Source: Brasenia schreberi (taxonomy: Eukaryota > Streptophyta > Magnoliopsida > Nymphaeales > Cabombaceae). From it: a DNA stretch of 64,000 bases. Below the pieces are notes generated by a model. It was given only the letters and a program-made list of their open reading frames with translations, was not told the DNA's origin and did no database searches. This document shows, piece after piece, positions 36,786-48,184 of the stretch. The DNA is taken from positions 3,595,001-3,659,000 of the forward strand of contig JAYKKT010000040.1 of assembly GCA_036023115.1 (NCBI GenBank), in the 5' to 3' direction. Position numbers and translations under genes: made by a program. Positions within the stretch are counted from its first letter, which is position 1. Each line of letters begins with the position of its first letter.

Positions 36786-38912
36786 TGAAGCATATGTACT
36801 CCGTCGAGGAGGGCACGATTGTTGTTGATGAAGAGTCAGTGGCAATCTATTCGTTGCAGCAGTGGAAGCGGAAATGGAGGTTACTCCTTTTCGAGGTTTC
36901 CTCACAGCGGTTTACTCCAAGGAGACTTGTAACTTTTTCTTTTTTATATATATTATTTTGTGTCATGCACTGCTCTATTTATAGAGCAGTGGCTGCTCAC
37001 GGTCTCCTAACTTGCACACTGGGTTTCTCTCTTCTGAGGAGTCTGAATCCGGATGGTTACCGTGAAATCCACTAACCATCCGACGGTTACACTCGACCCT
37101 ATCCGATAATTCTCTCTCATAACGGATTGGATGGTCAATCTAGCCGTTACCAGATAAGGTTGCCGAGAATGACCATCCTATCTATAACATCTCTGACTTA
37201 CCCATTCAAGTCAAGTGTATCGACATACTGGTTTTCCTCCCACTTTCCCAGGGTTTTACCTAGTTATGTCATTTCCTGATTACTATTGCAATGAGTACCT
37301 GTTGTGTGGTTATTTTCCTCCACAATAATTTATTTGTTGTATGGTTTACCAATACAACTCTATTCATACGTTGTGTGGTTATTTTCCTACACAACAATCA
37401 AACATACCTCAAACCCATGTTTGTAACATGCTTTGAGAAAAGTTCCTCTGTTATGCCTTTTATTAAGAGGTCTGCCAACAAATCTTCTTTTGGCATGTAT
37501 AAGATGAATATTTCCTTTCTCATGACCATATCATGAACATAGTGGTATTTTACCATTATATGCTTGCTTTTCGAGCAATCAACTCCACTCTTGATAAGAG
37601 TAATTGCTGCATTGTTATCACAGTAAATGATAATTGGCTCATCGGTTATTTCCAACTTCAAATCTTGTATGAAGCGGCTTATCCAAACAACACTTGTTGC
37701 AGCCATACAACAGGCTAAATACTCAGCTTCATATGTATGCAATGCTACACAACCCTATTTCTTGCATGCCCAAGAAACAACACCTCCAAGTAAGAATATT
37801 TGTCCCGAGGTTGACTTGTTGTCGTCTTTGCTCCCAACAAAGTCAGCGTCTGAGTATCCTATCACTTTCAGTTCATCTTCTTGAAAACACAGTTTCAAGT
37901 CTTTTGCTCCTTCCTGATATCTTAAAATCTTTTTTACAGCTACCCAATGTTGCCAACCAGGATTACTTTGATATCTACTTAGAAGACCAACAGCAAAGCT
38001 GATATCAGGTCTTATACACAACATAACATATATCAAGCTACCAACAGCTTGTGCATAAGGAATATTAGGCTTATCGTCTCCTTCACCAGGACAGTAAGCC
38101 TTACTCAATTTAACCCCTTTTGCAACAATTGTATTTGCAAACTTGCATTCACCCATTTTAAACTTCTTAAGGATATAGTCAATATATCTCTCCTGACTGA
38201 GGCATAAGAGTCTAAATTCTTTATCTCGAGAGATCTTTATTTCCAGGATATAGGATGTTTCCCCTATATCCTTCATTTCGAACTTAGAGTTCAACCATGA
38301 CTTGGTTTTGACAATCATCTCGTTGTCGTTTCTAGTCAACAATTTGTCATCTACATATAATGACAAGATGATAAAGTGGCTCCCATTATTCCAAACATAT
38401 ACACAGTCATCAAGTTTATTAGCCACAAACCCAAGTTCTACAATGATATTTTGAAAAGTCAAATACCATTGGCGAGGTGACTGTTTAAGGCCATATAGGG
38501 ATTTTTCAACCTATATACTTTATCTTTTTGGCCTTCAACTACAAATCCTTCGGGTTGCTGCATGTATATGATTTCTTCTAAATCTCCATTTAGAAAAGTT
38601 GTTTTTACATCTAACTCATGTAAATCCAAATCATAGTATCCAGATATTATAAGGATTATACGTATGGATGCAAATTTCGCAATTGGAGAATATGTCTCAA
38701 CATAATCTATCATCTCTTTTTGCGAAAAACCATTTGCAATCAACCTCGCTTTAAACTTATCGATTGTACTATCGACCTTGTATTTCTTTTTCAGAACCCA
38801 TTTACAGCCTATGACTTTCCTTCATTTTGGTAAATTAGCTAATTCCCAGACTTTGTTTTTCTCAATGGATTCAATTTCTTCATCCATGGCTTTCTTCCAA
38901 TTTGTCACTTCT
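36786..38912 (-). mobile_element. Copia retrotransposon copy 2, left part (LTR, RNase H, RT)
   Basis: In minus-strand order from the right: RT (ORFs 38459-38743 and 37755-38462), RNase H (37398-37742) and the 3' LTR (about 36786-37189, starting TGTTATAGATAGG on minus). The RT keeps LYVDDKLLT, with Lys replacing Ile after the catalytic Asp pair. It has a frame change at about 38460 and a stop before RNase H. At 38911 the element is interrupted by the large LTR element and its gag resumes at 48957. Compared with copies 1 and 3, about 1.85 kb, including the whole integrase, is missing across the insertion. Confidence 0.85.
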
Positions 38913-38984
38913 TAGGCGTGTTTGCACGATTTGTTCGAGTTTTATTTGATGTAGGTATGCACTCTAGCTCGAGTATGGCGAGTA

Positions 38985-39430
38985 TGTAATGCAACTGACA
39001 CAACTGAACCTTAAAACCCAAAATTGAAAGACTTAGCAGAAGGGAAAACCCAAATTGAATGCAACTCACACGACTTGAATCTAAATTGCAGAAATTTAAA
39101 TATATCTTTATCTTAAGAGCGAAAAGGCTCAATGTGTGCATGGGTGTTGTGTATAAATTGAAATGCAACACACGCAACTGAACCGTAAAACGCAGTAGAA
39201 GGGAGATATAGATATATATAAGAGCGAGAAGGCTCAATTGTGGCGTGAGTGCTTTGAGTGTATAAATTGAAAGGCAACTCACGCAACTTGAATTTAAAAC
39301 CCAGCTGGAAGGGAAATACGTATATATACGTACGAGCGGAAAGGCTCAATGTGAGTGAGTGCTTTGAGTGTATAAAATGAAAGACAACTCACACGACTTG
39401 AACCTTAAAACCCAACTGAATGTATATAAA
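38985..39430. repeat. Tandem repeats of about 115 bases in the LTR
   Basis: About four degenerate units, each with 'aaggctcaat', 'gtgtataaattgaaa(t/g)gcaa', 'cacgcaact(t)gaa' and '(t)aaaacccagc' blocks. Also present in LTR 2 at about 46325-46770. Confidence 0.75.
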
Positions 39431-39804
39431 TAGGGCTATATCCTATGGGCTGTTGAGGCCCGTTTGTGTGCAAAAGTGTGCAGATAAGAGCCGAAAGGCT
39501 CGAGTGTACGTGTGTGTGTTTTGCACATACATTACATCCGGGGGGAGACGATGCTCCGTTATTACAACCCCATATGACAAATTGAATTGAATAGAAAGGG
39601 ATTTGATATATATCGAAATCAACTTACACTTTCTAGCCTTTTGAGTTAGGATCGTACAAGGGGCGAATCCGCCTTCTTCTTATGGAGTTCGGGGCATGTG
39701 GGAGCGAAGCCGGAGAGCTTGAGAGCTTGGAGAGACTTGGAGTTCCGGGAGCTGCAAGCTACAATGGGTTTGGGGCTAGTTGGGGCTGGTTTGGGCAAGG
39801 TAAG

Positions 39805-40138
39805 ACTCGAGCCACCTTGGCTCGAGTTATAGGGTTTTTGTGTGGGATTCGGCCAACCTTTGGCCTTGGGTTTAGGTATGGTTTTTGACTTGGGATTAGG
39901 CCAGCACTTTGGGCTTGGTTTTGGTCTTGTGAAACTCGAGCCAAGGTGGCTCGAGTAGGAGTGACTTGCTCTAGGGTTCGGCCAACACTCGACCTTAGGT
40001 TTTGCTTGTGTGACTCGAGCCCAAGGTGGCTCGAGTGAACTTGGTTTAGGGTAGAGTCAGTCCGGCCAGCCTTTGGCCTTGGGTTTGGTATAGGATAGAC
40101 TTGGTATTAGGCATGACTCGAGCCAAGGTGGCTCGAGT
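39805..40138. repeat. Palindrome array in LTR 1 (4 copies)
   Basis: Four copies of ACTCGAGCCA-(3)-TGGCTCGAGT, a 23-base near-perfect palindrome with central XhoI-type sites, at about 39805, 39934, 40013 and 40116. Imperfect GGCCA(A/G)C-CTTTGGCC palindromes lie between them. Confidence 0.85.
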
Positions 40139-40755
40139 GATGGGATTTGGTCCTTGGTTTTCTGGTCCTTGGTTTAGGGTAGAGTCAGTCCGGCCAGCCT
40201 TTTCTTCTGCTCATTGGTTTTCTGGTCCTTTCTGGTGCTTTTCACTGTCGGTTTCGAGCGGGCTTTGATTCATCGGACGCCCAACTCTGGCCTGGGTCTT
40301 CCCCAAGTCTTTCTTTCGTTTTTGAACAGAGGGTGGCTTTTGAGACTCTGAACTCGAATCCTCTTCTTGCTTGGGCTTTTCTTTTGCCTTTTGTACTTGT
40401 TTTCACATTTTAAAACAGGTTGTCGTTTTGGCTTAAATGAGCTTTTTATGTTTTTGGGAGTTTTTTGATTTTTGAAAAATTCGGGGTGTTTACTGATGTC
40501 CCTCTTTGGCATTATCCAAATTTATTTGGATTTGGATAATGGCGAAGAAGATAACACCCCATTTTGGTTTTTCTCTCAAATTTTCTCGAGAATACACCAT
40601 TTTTATTTCGAAAACCCTGTTTTCTTTTACCACAGGTGGAGATTTTTAGCAAAAAGGGGACTTTTCCTAGGTTTCCCTTTGTATGATCATGCATGGACGA
40701 TTTTTGGATGCATGCATGAAAAAAAGTTTTTGTTTTTGGGTTTTTTGAGCCCGAA

Positions 40756-40890
40756 GAGTGCCTTTTGAGGCAGGCTGCTCCAAGCAGGTTTTACCCTTGT
40801 CTTCTAGACATTTTCGAGTTTTCGAGCTTTGGAGAGAGCCTTTTGAGGCTGTCTGCTCCAAGCAGGTTCTACCCTTGTCTTTTTGACATC
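40756..40890. repeat. Two tandem units of about 75 bases
   Basis: Two copies of 'ccttttgaggc(a/t)g(g/t)ctgctccaagcaggtt(t/c)taccc'-type sequence, each followed by 'cttgtctt'. The second copy runs into the 415-base repeat. Confidence 0.75.
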
Positions 40891-41700
40891 CGTGGGTTTT
40901 TTTGAAAATCTTCTTTTTGAAAACGAACTCCTTTTTGCTTGTATCGAAAAGGACTTCCATTTTTTCATACTTCCCTTCATTCGGGTTTCAATACCTGCTA
41001 CTCAGTAGAGGTTTTTGGGTAGGAAAACTTGGAAAACATTTCAAAGTTTCATTTCCTACAAAACAGAGTCAAGTTCTCAAACAAAATGAAATCCAAATAA
41101 GCCGATTTTATTCATACTTTAGGATTTTCGTAAATTTGAATCTTTTTCCTCGGGGATAAGCCCTAGGGATATGGGAAAGAGATACCACGGTCCCTTCTGA
41201 AGCGTCCCGTGGTTTTAGGCAAAGAGTCAGAAAATCGCTCTTTGAGCTTTGGCTTTTTGTTTCTTTTTTTCACAGAGGGTCTCCCACCCTTGTCTTTTTG
41301 ACATTCGTGGGTTTTTTTGAAAATCTTCTTTTTGAAAACGAACTCCTTTTTGCTTGTATCGAAAAGGACTTCCATTTTTTCATACTTCCCTTCATTCGGG
41401 TTTCAATACCTGCTACTCAGTAGAGGTTTTTGGGTAGGAAAACTTGGAAAACATTTCAAAGTTTCATTTCCTACAAAACAGAGTCAAGTTCCCAAACAAA
41501 ATGAAATCCAAATAAGCTGATTTTATTCGTACTTTAGGATTTTCGCAAATTTGAATCTTTTTGCTCGGGGATAAGCCGTAGGGATATGGGAAAGAGATAC
41601 CATGGTCCCTTCTGAAGCGTCCCATGGTTTTAGGCAAAGAGTCAGAAAATCGCTCTTTGAGCTTTGGCTTTTTGTTTCTTTTTTTCACAGAGGGTCTCCC
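40871..41700. repeat. Two tandem units of 415 bases
   Basis: Unit 1 is about 40871-41285 and unit 2 about 41286-41700, almost identical. Each runs from 'ttgtctttttgaca' to 'cacagagggtctccc'. The few differences suggest a recent duplication within the element. Confidence 0.88.
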
Positions 41701-41741
41701 TTTGGGAGTATTTTTTCATTAATCCCTCTTTTCTTTAAAGG

Positions 41742-41930
41742 AGAGCAGCTCTTTGGAGGAGTTTTTGTATTCCCTATTTATTAAGGGAAGACCTCTTTGG
41801 GAGGAGTTTTTTTATATCTCCTTTTTTCTTTTTGAACGAGAAGACCTCTTTCGGAGGAGTTTTTGTATTCCCTGTTTATGAAGGGAAGACCACTTTCGGA
41901 GGAGTTTTTGTATTCTCGTTTTTCTTTTTC
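41742..41930. repeat. Short tandem units (about 45-70 bases, four copies)
   Basis: Four copies of '(c)tctttgggaggagtttttgtattccctatttat(g/t)aagggaaga'. On the minus strand they translate as repeated REYKNSSE motifs, but no real ORF is implied. Confidence 0.8.
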
Positions 41931-44128
41931 TTTTGGACACAACCAATTTTCCTTTTTGGAGAGAAAATAGAATGGGGGAAGGCTTATCCCTTTGGTTACT
42001 CGATTCAAACGAGATCATCCTATTTCTTAATAGCACCTGCTATTCGAAAATATTTTGATATTTTGAACAAGGCTTAATCTTGTAAGCCAGGGTTCTTTGA
42101 AATATCGCCAATTTGTTTTTGGAAGACTCTACCTTTTGACAAGTATAAATTCCTCCATTCAGGGTTATACAATCAACTTTGATCCTTCTTTCAAGAAGTT
42201 TCAAAGGAGTTCGATTTTTCAAAATCTTTTCGAAAAAGGAATTTAACATAAACCCTTTTGAATATTCGGGCATTTTCGGGTTTTGCTAATTTCTACCCAC
42301 AATATCAACAGATTTTCGATTTTTCTTGCCCTTTTTGAAGACATGGGGACATTCCTACTCAGGTTTGCCCACTTCTTGGGCTTTCTTTGGGGTGGTATGA
42401 TATGAATATGATGCATGCTATGCACTCCATGTGATTCAAAATGGAAATACACGATTTTATGCCAGAGTGAACATATGAAATGTATCTCACAAGTCAAGAA
42501 GGAGATGCATTCTATGAAATTCGTTTCTTCATGGAAGGTGTCTAGGGGCTATATTTAAAAATGCCCCTAGCTTGAGGGAAATTTCGCATGGCCACATGGT
42601 GAAGGGCATGGCTTTTCAAAAGGATTATGGATGGACAATGGTATGTTCATGTCTATGCACTTCCACGATTTTCCTAACATGATCATGCTACTTTTTGCTC
42701 AAGGATGGAAACATAACCAGCCCTAAGTGATCGTCATGGCCATCAGGTTTCAATTTTGACATGGTCTCCATGTTTCATCGTGAGATTCATGTTCTTATCC
42801 AACACAATCAAGGTTTTCATATAAACTTGAAGTTTTGAAAATCTTTCTTTTCAAAGTATATGTAGGGTTAAATTTTCGGAATTTTGATCCCTTTTGAGAA
42901 AGCAATTTTGGAAAATCCTCCCTTTCTATATGAAGATGGTTCTATACCAGCCCTTTTGATTTGAAATATGTTTCCTATACTTGATTTTGGTCAAGCAAGG
43001 TTTTTGGAATTCATTTTGAAAATTCGTGCCTTCATGGGGCATTTGATCAAGTATGGGGAATGTGTCTCACAGAGGCACTTCAGCCACACGATTCAGGGCT
43101 TATCCCTTAATTGAGTCTTGAGTTTTGAAACTCATACTTTGTTGAAAGGGCCTGCCATTTTGCCTACCTTTTTAAGATAAGTTTTTCAAATGAGTGCTTT
43201 AATGAATCATTCCCCTTTCCATGAGAGATGATGTCTCGAATTTTTAGGGCCTACAGCAAGGCCAAGCACGATTTTTCTTTTGGCTTAGTGATTCCTTTCA
43301 CACGCAAAAAGAGTTTTCGAAATGTATGGCACATTTAGTATGAACAGCATCTTCATTTGATCAAGTCAAGCAAACAATGCAGGATTTGCAAAGCATGGAA
43401 GGTTTTTATCAAAAGAATTTTGAAAAGGCTTTTGTGAAATGATAACCCTTTTTTCGAGATTCTCATTTCTTTTGAAATTTGCCTTGAAGGTGTTGGATTT
43501 GATTCGCATGGAGACCTGTCTACGAAGGCTCGATACTTAGGGGGTCGACTTTCATTGCCCCTTTTGGTTTCACAAAACCCAGAATTCGAGTTCCAAGATG
43601 ATGTCTAGACTCGATGCACATGAATGATTTCAGAGTGTGATGCATGATGCTTTATGCACACACTATGGGTTAAACTTATTTCTAAAAATCCCCAATCTTT
43701 GCATAAGTCAAGGATCTTGCGAATTTCAGGAAGTTCGGAGGTTTTTATTCCTCCTGGCTTTGGTGATTCTCAAGCTTTTCATTTTGAAAAAGCTCTAGAC
43801 AAAAGGGTGTTCAAGATCAGCTTTTTGGATTTTTTTTGGTTTTTGGGAGTTATATATAATTTTCGAAAAGCATTTTTTTACAATTTTCGAAAATGGACTT
43901 TGTACATGGCCAAAGACTTTAAAACAAATTTCTTTTTGAAATTTTTATTTTTCCAAATGTTTTTGAGATTTTGTTTTGGGTTTTCAATTTTTTTTTGGTT
44001 TTTGGCAAATATCTGATTTTTTTGGCTTTTTCAAAAGGAGGGATCTTCCATTGAACCTACAAAGAAAACATTCATGGATCAGACTCTAATCAATAGGTCT
44101 AAGACATGGGTTTTGGGTTTTAGAGGTT

Positions 44129-45772
44129 CTACAGGGCACCCTTGACCCAGATGGTCTTAGGTGGCGGCTTTGGGGGTATGGGTGGGCTGTAGCCTAATCC
44201 ATACTTCTGTCGATTGGCCTGAGGTAGGACAGGTTTGAGCCTACCTTGGTTTTGGGTTCCCAGGCCCTGGTAGGGTTTATATCCCATATTCAGAATCATG
44301 TTCCAAGACTTCTTGTTTTTCGAAAAGTTTTTGTATAAATCATGGTTTTGGAACAGGGAATCGTCCATGTTAGGGATATATACCCTTTTGGATGTTGGGA
44401 TTTTGGATTCTGGGGTGATGGAAGACTTGGGCTTCCAAGTAACCCCGAATTGGGAGATTTTGTCCTCAAGGAAAGCCATGCTTGGTTCCTTGAGGAACTT
44501 TGGATATTGCAGGGTGATGGAAGACTTGAGCTTCCACACAACCTGTATTTGGGAGAATTTTTCTTCAAGGGAATACAAGCTTGTTCCCTCGAAGTTTTTG
44601 ACTTGCTCCCTAGGTTCAACTCTTGGCGCCCCTAGGGATGGATTTTTTTGTTTCAAAGTCCTAATCTTGGTTCCAGGGTACAAGACTAGGCTCGAAGAAG
44701 TGGGTTTTTCTATGGCAGGGTTATGAACTCCTAAGATGTCGATGCATGCATTAGGGGTCTCCATGTCTACCATTTTTTCAACTTCTTTTTGTTTTTGTTT
44801 TTGAAATTCTTTTGGCTGGTGTGGGATATTTGGCGCACCTTGAAAATTCTCTGACTTAGGCACATTTCGTGGGTTTGTGTGTGCAGAGGGGTTATCCAAC
44901 GCATCTGATGACCCTATATGAAGAAGAGAGTTTTGAGAAGGATAAGTTTCAGGAATACCTCTTTGTGGCTTGTCTACCTTTTCATGGTGAGAGCAGGCCG
45001 TTTTCCCGAGTAACTCTGTTTTGAGGCCCCAGGGTTTCACGAGGCGTTCCTTTTCGAAACCTACCTGTTTTTCACTCTCGTCTCTGTGTGGGGTGTGGGT
45101 TTTATGTCCCACTGTGTGTGTGTGCCTAGATTTAGGAATTTCACTTGAATTTTTTGAAATTTCAAAGTTTGATTTTTCAATTTTTTTGTCTTTTTGAAAG
45201 TTTTCAAGATTTTTTTGATTTTTTGAAACAAAAACAACATTTTTCGCATTTTCTTTGGAATTTTCGAATTTTGGATTTGTGGGAGTGGAGGACTCGCCCT
45301 TTTCTTCCTTAATTCCCTCGTTGATTTTGATTTTGGTTTTCTTTTCACAATCTTTATGCGCCCGAGAAGAGCTTCTATGGGATTTATGGGTTTTAAGCTC
45401 CTTGCTTAAAAGATCCATTTTTTTGAAAGTTGCCCATATATCAGCTAGCATTTCTCGTTCTTGGGCTATTTTGAAAACCTCTTTTGATTTACTCAACGAG
45501 GATTTTGGAAGTGTGGGAGTGGAGGACTCGTCCCTTTCTGGGTTTTGGCCTTTTACCTCACATCCTTCGTCGAGTTTGAATTTGGTTTTCTTTTCACAAT
45601 CTTTGTGCGCCCAAGAAGAGCTGCTATGGGATTTATGGGTTTTAAGCTCCATGCTTAAAACATCTATTTTTTCTTTGAAAATCGCCTGTATATCAGCTAT
45701 TGCTTCTTGTTTTTTGGTTGTTTTAGAAACCTCTTTTGATTTACTCGACGAAGATTTTGGTTTTCGCTCCAT
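44129..45772 (-). CDS. 547-aa ORF of the large element, gag-like/unknown with C-terminal G-patch
   Basis: The only long uninterrupted ORF of the element. It starts about 100 bases past the primer-binding site, where gag or an Ogre-type ORF1 would start. The N-terminal third holds two copies of a Lys/Ser-rich unit of about 85 residues (SKSKEV...ADI(Q/W)A(I/T)FK, then SKELKTHKSH, then AHKDCEKKTK). The middle is charged and low in complexity. Two WK(L/P)KSSIT repeats lie at about residues 410-465. The C-terminus (about 489-528) has NMGYKPYQGLG...GRLKPVLP...YGLGY, a G-patch-like motif. In plant Ty3/gypsy polyproteins such a motif sits between protease and RT. No CCHC knuckle, protease D(T/S)G or RT is seen. 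It may be a structural or RNA-binding protein of a parasitic element. The open frame despite repeats suggests recent function; I do not know that function. Confidence 0.6.
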   Translation of the reverse strand: MERKPKSSSSKSKEVSKTTKKQEAIADIQAIFKEKIDVLSMELKTHKSHSSSSWAHKDCEKKTKFKLDEGCEVKGQNPERDESSTPTLPKSSLSKSKEVFKIAQEREMLADIWATFKKMDLLSKELKTHKSHRSSSRAHKDCEKKTKIKINEGIKEEKGESSTPTNPKFENSKENAKNVVFVSKNQKNLENFQKDKKIEKSNFEISKNSSEIPKSRHTHTVGHKTHTPHRDESEKQVGFEKERLVKPWGLKTELLGKTACSHHEKVDKPQRGIPETYPSQNSLLHIGSSDALDNPSAHTNPRNVPKSENFQGAPNIPHQPKEFQKQKQKEVEKMVDMETPNACIDILGVHNPAIEKPTSSSLVLYPGTKIRTLKQKNPSLGAPRVEPREQVKNFEGTSLYSLEEKFSQIQVVWKLKSSITLQYPKFLKEPSMAFLEDKISQFGVTWKPKSSITPESKIPTSKRVYIPNMDDSLFQNHDLYKNFSKNKKSWNMILNMGYKPYQGLGTQNQGRLKPVLPQANRQKYGLGYSPPIPPKPPPKTIWVKGAL

Positions 45773-45870
45773 TTTCTGTAACTTTTCTAAGTATGCACGA
45801 TTTTTTGGAAAATACCTTTTTTTTCGAAAATTTGAGTGTAACTTGTTTGTTTGAAGTCTACTTAAGTCCC

Positions 45871-45892
45871 GGATCCCACTGGGCGTGCCAAA
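45871..45892 (-). other. Putative tRNA primer-binding site
   Basis: The minus strand reads TTTGGCACGCCCAGTGGGA, starting about three bases after the LTR end (CTACA). Its position fits a PBS. I did not assign the tRNA. Confidence 0.6.
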
Positions 45893-47138
45893 TCTGTAGA
45901 CACGGAAAATCCTCGACTCTGAGTTCTTAGGCCTGGAGCGAATCTTTTCGCAATCTACGTTCTCTTTTAAGGCGTGCCAGCTAGCTTACTCAAACTAGCG
46001 AAGTAGTTTTTGAAATATCTAACTTTTGAAAGGTGATTGTAGGCAAGCGGGATCTTTACGTCGCAGACCTTCTTGCACCGACGCGCAAGGGTCAGTCTGT
46101 ACGCTTAGAGACTTCGTTTGAATAAGTTAAACTCAAATTCAATTTTTGAATGATCAAGTGTTTGAAAACTTTGGAAATCATGCACTTGGCCAGTTTTTGC
46201 TTTTATTGGGCTTTGGGCGACCCTAAGTCTTTCAATTTCAACCACTTAGGCGTGTTTGCACGATTTATTCAGGTTTTATTTGATGCAGGTATGCACTCTA
46301 GCTCGAGTATGGCGAGTATGCAATGCAACTGACACAACTGAACCTTAAAACCCGAAATTAAAAGACTTAGCAGAAGGGAAAACCCAAATTGAATACAACT
46401 CACACGACTTGAATCTAAATTACAGAAATTTAAATATATCTATATCTTAAGAGAGAAAAGGCTCAATGTGTGCATGGGTGTTGTGTATAAATTGAAATGC
46501 AACACACGCAACTGAATCGTAAAACGCAGCAGAAGGGAGATATAGATATATATAAGAGCGAGAAGGCTCAATTGTGGTGTGAGTGCTTTGAGTGTATAAA
46601 TTGAAAGGCAACTCACGCAACTTGAATTTAAAACCCAGCTAGAAGGGAAATACATATATATACGTAAGAGAGGAAAGGCTCAATGTGAGTGAGTGCTTTG
46701 AGTGTATAAAATGAAAGACAACTCACACGACTTGAACCTTAAAACCCAACTGAATGTATATAAATAGGGCTATATCCTATGGGCTGTTGAGGCCCGTTTG
46801 TGTGCAAAAGTGTGCAGATAAGAGCCGAAAGGCTCGAGTGTACGTGTGTGTGTTTTGCACATACATTACATCCGGGGGGAGACGATGCTCCGTTATTACA
46901 ACCCCATATGACAAATTGAATTGAATAGAAAGGGATTTGATATATATCGAAATCAACTTACACTTTCTAGCCTTTTAAGTTAGGATCGTACAAGGGGCGA
47001 ATCCGCCTTCTTCTTATGGAGTCCGGGGCATGTGGGAGCGAAGCCGGAGAGCTTGAGAGCTTGGAGAGACTTGGAGTTCCGGGAGCTGCAAGCTACAATG
47101 GGTTTGGGGCTAGTTGGGGCTGGTTTGGGCAAGGTAAG

Positions 47139-47683
47139 ACTCGAGCCACCTTGGCTCGAGTTATAGGGTTTTTGTGTGGGATTCGGCCAACCTTTGGCCT
47201 TGGGTTTAGGTATGGTTTTTGACTTGGGATTAGGCCAGCACTTTGGGCTTGGTTTTGGTCTTGTGAAACTCGAGCCAAGGTGGCTCGAGTAGGAGTGACT
47301 TACTCTAGGGTTCGGCCAACACTCGGCCTTAGGTTTTGCTTGTGTGACTCGAGCCCAAGGTGGCTCGAGTGAACTTGGTTTAGGGTAGAGTCAGTCCGGC
47401 CAGCCTTTGGCCTTGGGTTTGGTATATGATAGACTTGGTATTAGGCATGACTCGAGCCAAGGTGGCTCGAGTGATGGGATTTGGTTTAGATCTTGTGAAA
47501 CTCGAGCTAAGGTGGCTCGAGTAGGGGGGGTTTTAGGATAGAGTTTGGGCTGGGTTCTAGGCGAGGGCCAAGGTTAGCTTAGGGGTTGTCTTGGGTCTTT
47601 GGTAAGGGACCACGGCCTGGGTTAGGGGCTAGTTTAAAAGGTAGATGGGGGAGGAAAAAGGCTCGAGCCAAGGTGGCTTGAGC
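47139..47683. repeat. Palindrome array in LTR 2 (6 copies)
   Basis: Copies of ACTCGAGCCA-(3)-TGGCTCGAGT at about 47139, 47268, 47347, 47450, 47500 and 47661 (the last degenerate), 50-160 bases apart. GGCCAACCTTTGGCC-type palindromes are interspersed, and further GGCCAGCACTTGGCC forms follow to about 47820. Confidence 0.85.
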
Positions 47684-48168
47684 TAGGTAGTTTCAAAGGG
47701 AAGTTCGGCCAGCACTTGGCCGAACTTTAGGTCGTTTAGGGAGGTTGTTTAGGGTGGTGTTTAGGTGGTGGTCTTAGGTAGGAGACTTGGTGAAAAACGG
47801 CCAGCACTTGGCTGGTTTGGTGGTGGTTTTAGGGGCAAGTTTGGCTAGGATGGGTGGTCTAGAGAGGTTAGGGAAGAGGGGTTAGGTTAGGGCTTAGGGG
47901 ACCTACCTTGGTTGCAACACCGCTCCAAGCTGCCAAGCTCCACCACGCCATGCTCCCTTTCAAGGTAGGGGACGTTCTTTGGTTGGTGCAGCTTCCTCAA
48001 GTCCCTTGGCCAACAAGGTTTCACGTAAAAAAATTTGAAAAGGGGAAAGTCAAGCCACTATTCTTGACTTGCTTCCTTCTCTCTCTCTTTCTCTCTCCAC
48101 CCACCAAGCTTTCACGTGAAAGGCTTCTCCCATTTGAGCCTCACGTCCCATTTTTTTCAAGCCCAACA

Positions 48169-48184
48169 CCTCTATTTATAGAGG
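48169..48184 (-). promoter_or_regulatory. Candidate TATA box of LTR 2
   Basis: CCTCTATAAATAGAGG, a perfect palindrome containing TATAAATA on the minus strand, about 770 bases inside the LTR from its 5' end. LTR 1 has lost this segment, so only LTR 2 could start a full-length transcript. Confidence 0.5.

Larger units (their letters stand above)
38911..40494 (-). mobile_element. LTR 1 of the large element (3' LTR, damaged)
   Basis: Homologous to LTR 2 but missing three parts: the terminal about 350 bases on the left (joined to copia RT at 38911), about 0.9 kb equivalent to 47487-48397 and about 270 bases equivalent to 48513-48783. At the 0.9-kb gap there is filler copied from the LTR's own 'ttagggtagagtcagtccggccagcc'. 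The lost segments include the TATA-bearing U3 part. The right edge reads 'gtgttta' where LTR 2 has 'gtgtttaca'. Confidence 0.8.
40495..44128. other. Non-coding internal region of the large element
   Basis: No credible ORF with a known domain on either strand; ORFs of up to 120 codons look random or repeat-derived. It holds the repeats listed separately. The purine-rich 'ccaaagagggacatcag' on the minus strand at about 40496-40512 is a plausible polypurine tract before LTR 1. Confidence 0.65.

Noticed and set aside
39682..39888. 68-codon ORF duplicated at 47016-47222 and nearly identical
   Set aside because: It lies inside the LTRs, so the duplication is the LTR pair. It reads through the palindromes and has no known domain.
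45255..45854. 199-codon plus-strand ORF opposite the 547-codon ORF, and 44298-44726
   Set aside because: Antisense to the longer ORF, with no domain. Codon periodicity is explained by the minus-strand frame, which sits correctly behind the primer site.
47139..47683. Regularly spaced palindromes as a CRISPR-like array
   Set aside because: Spacing is irregular (50-160 bases), the repeats lie in both LTRs of a plant retroelement, and there is no cas gene.
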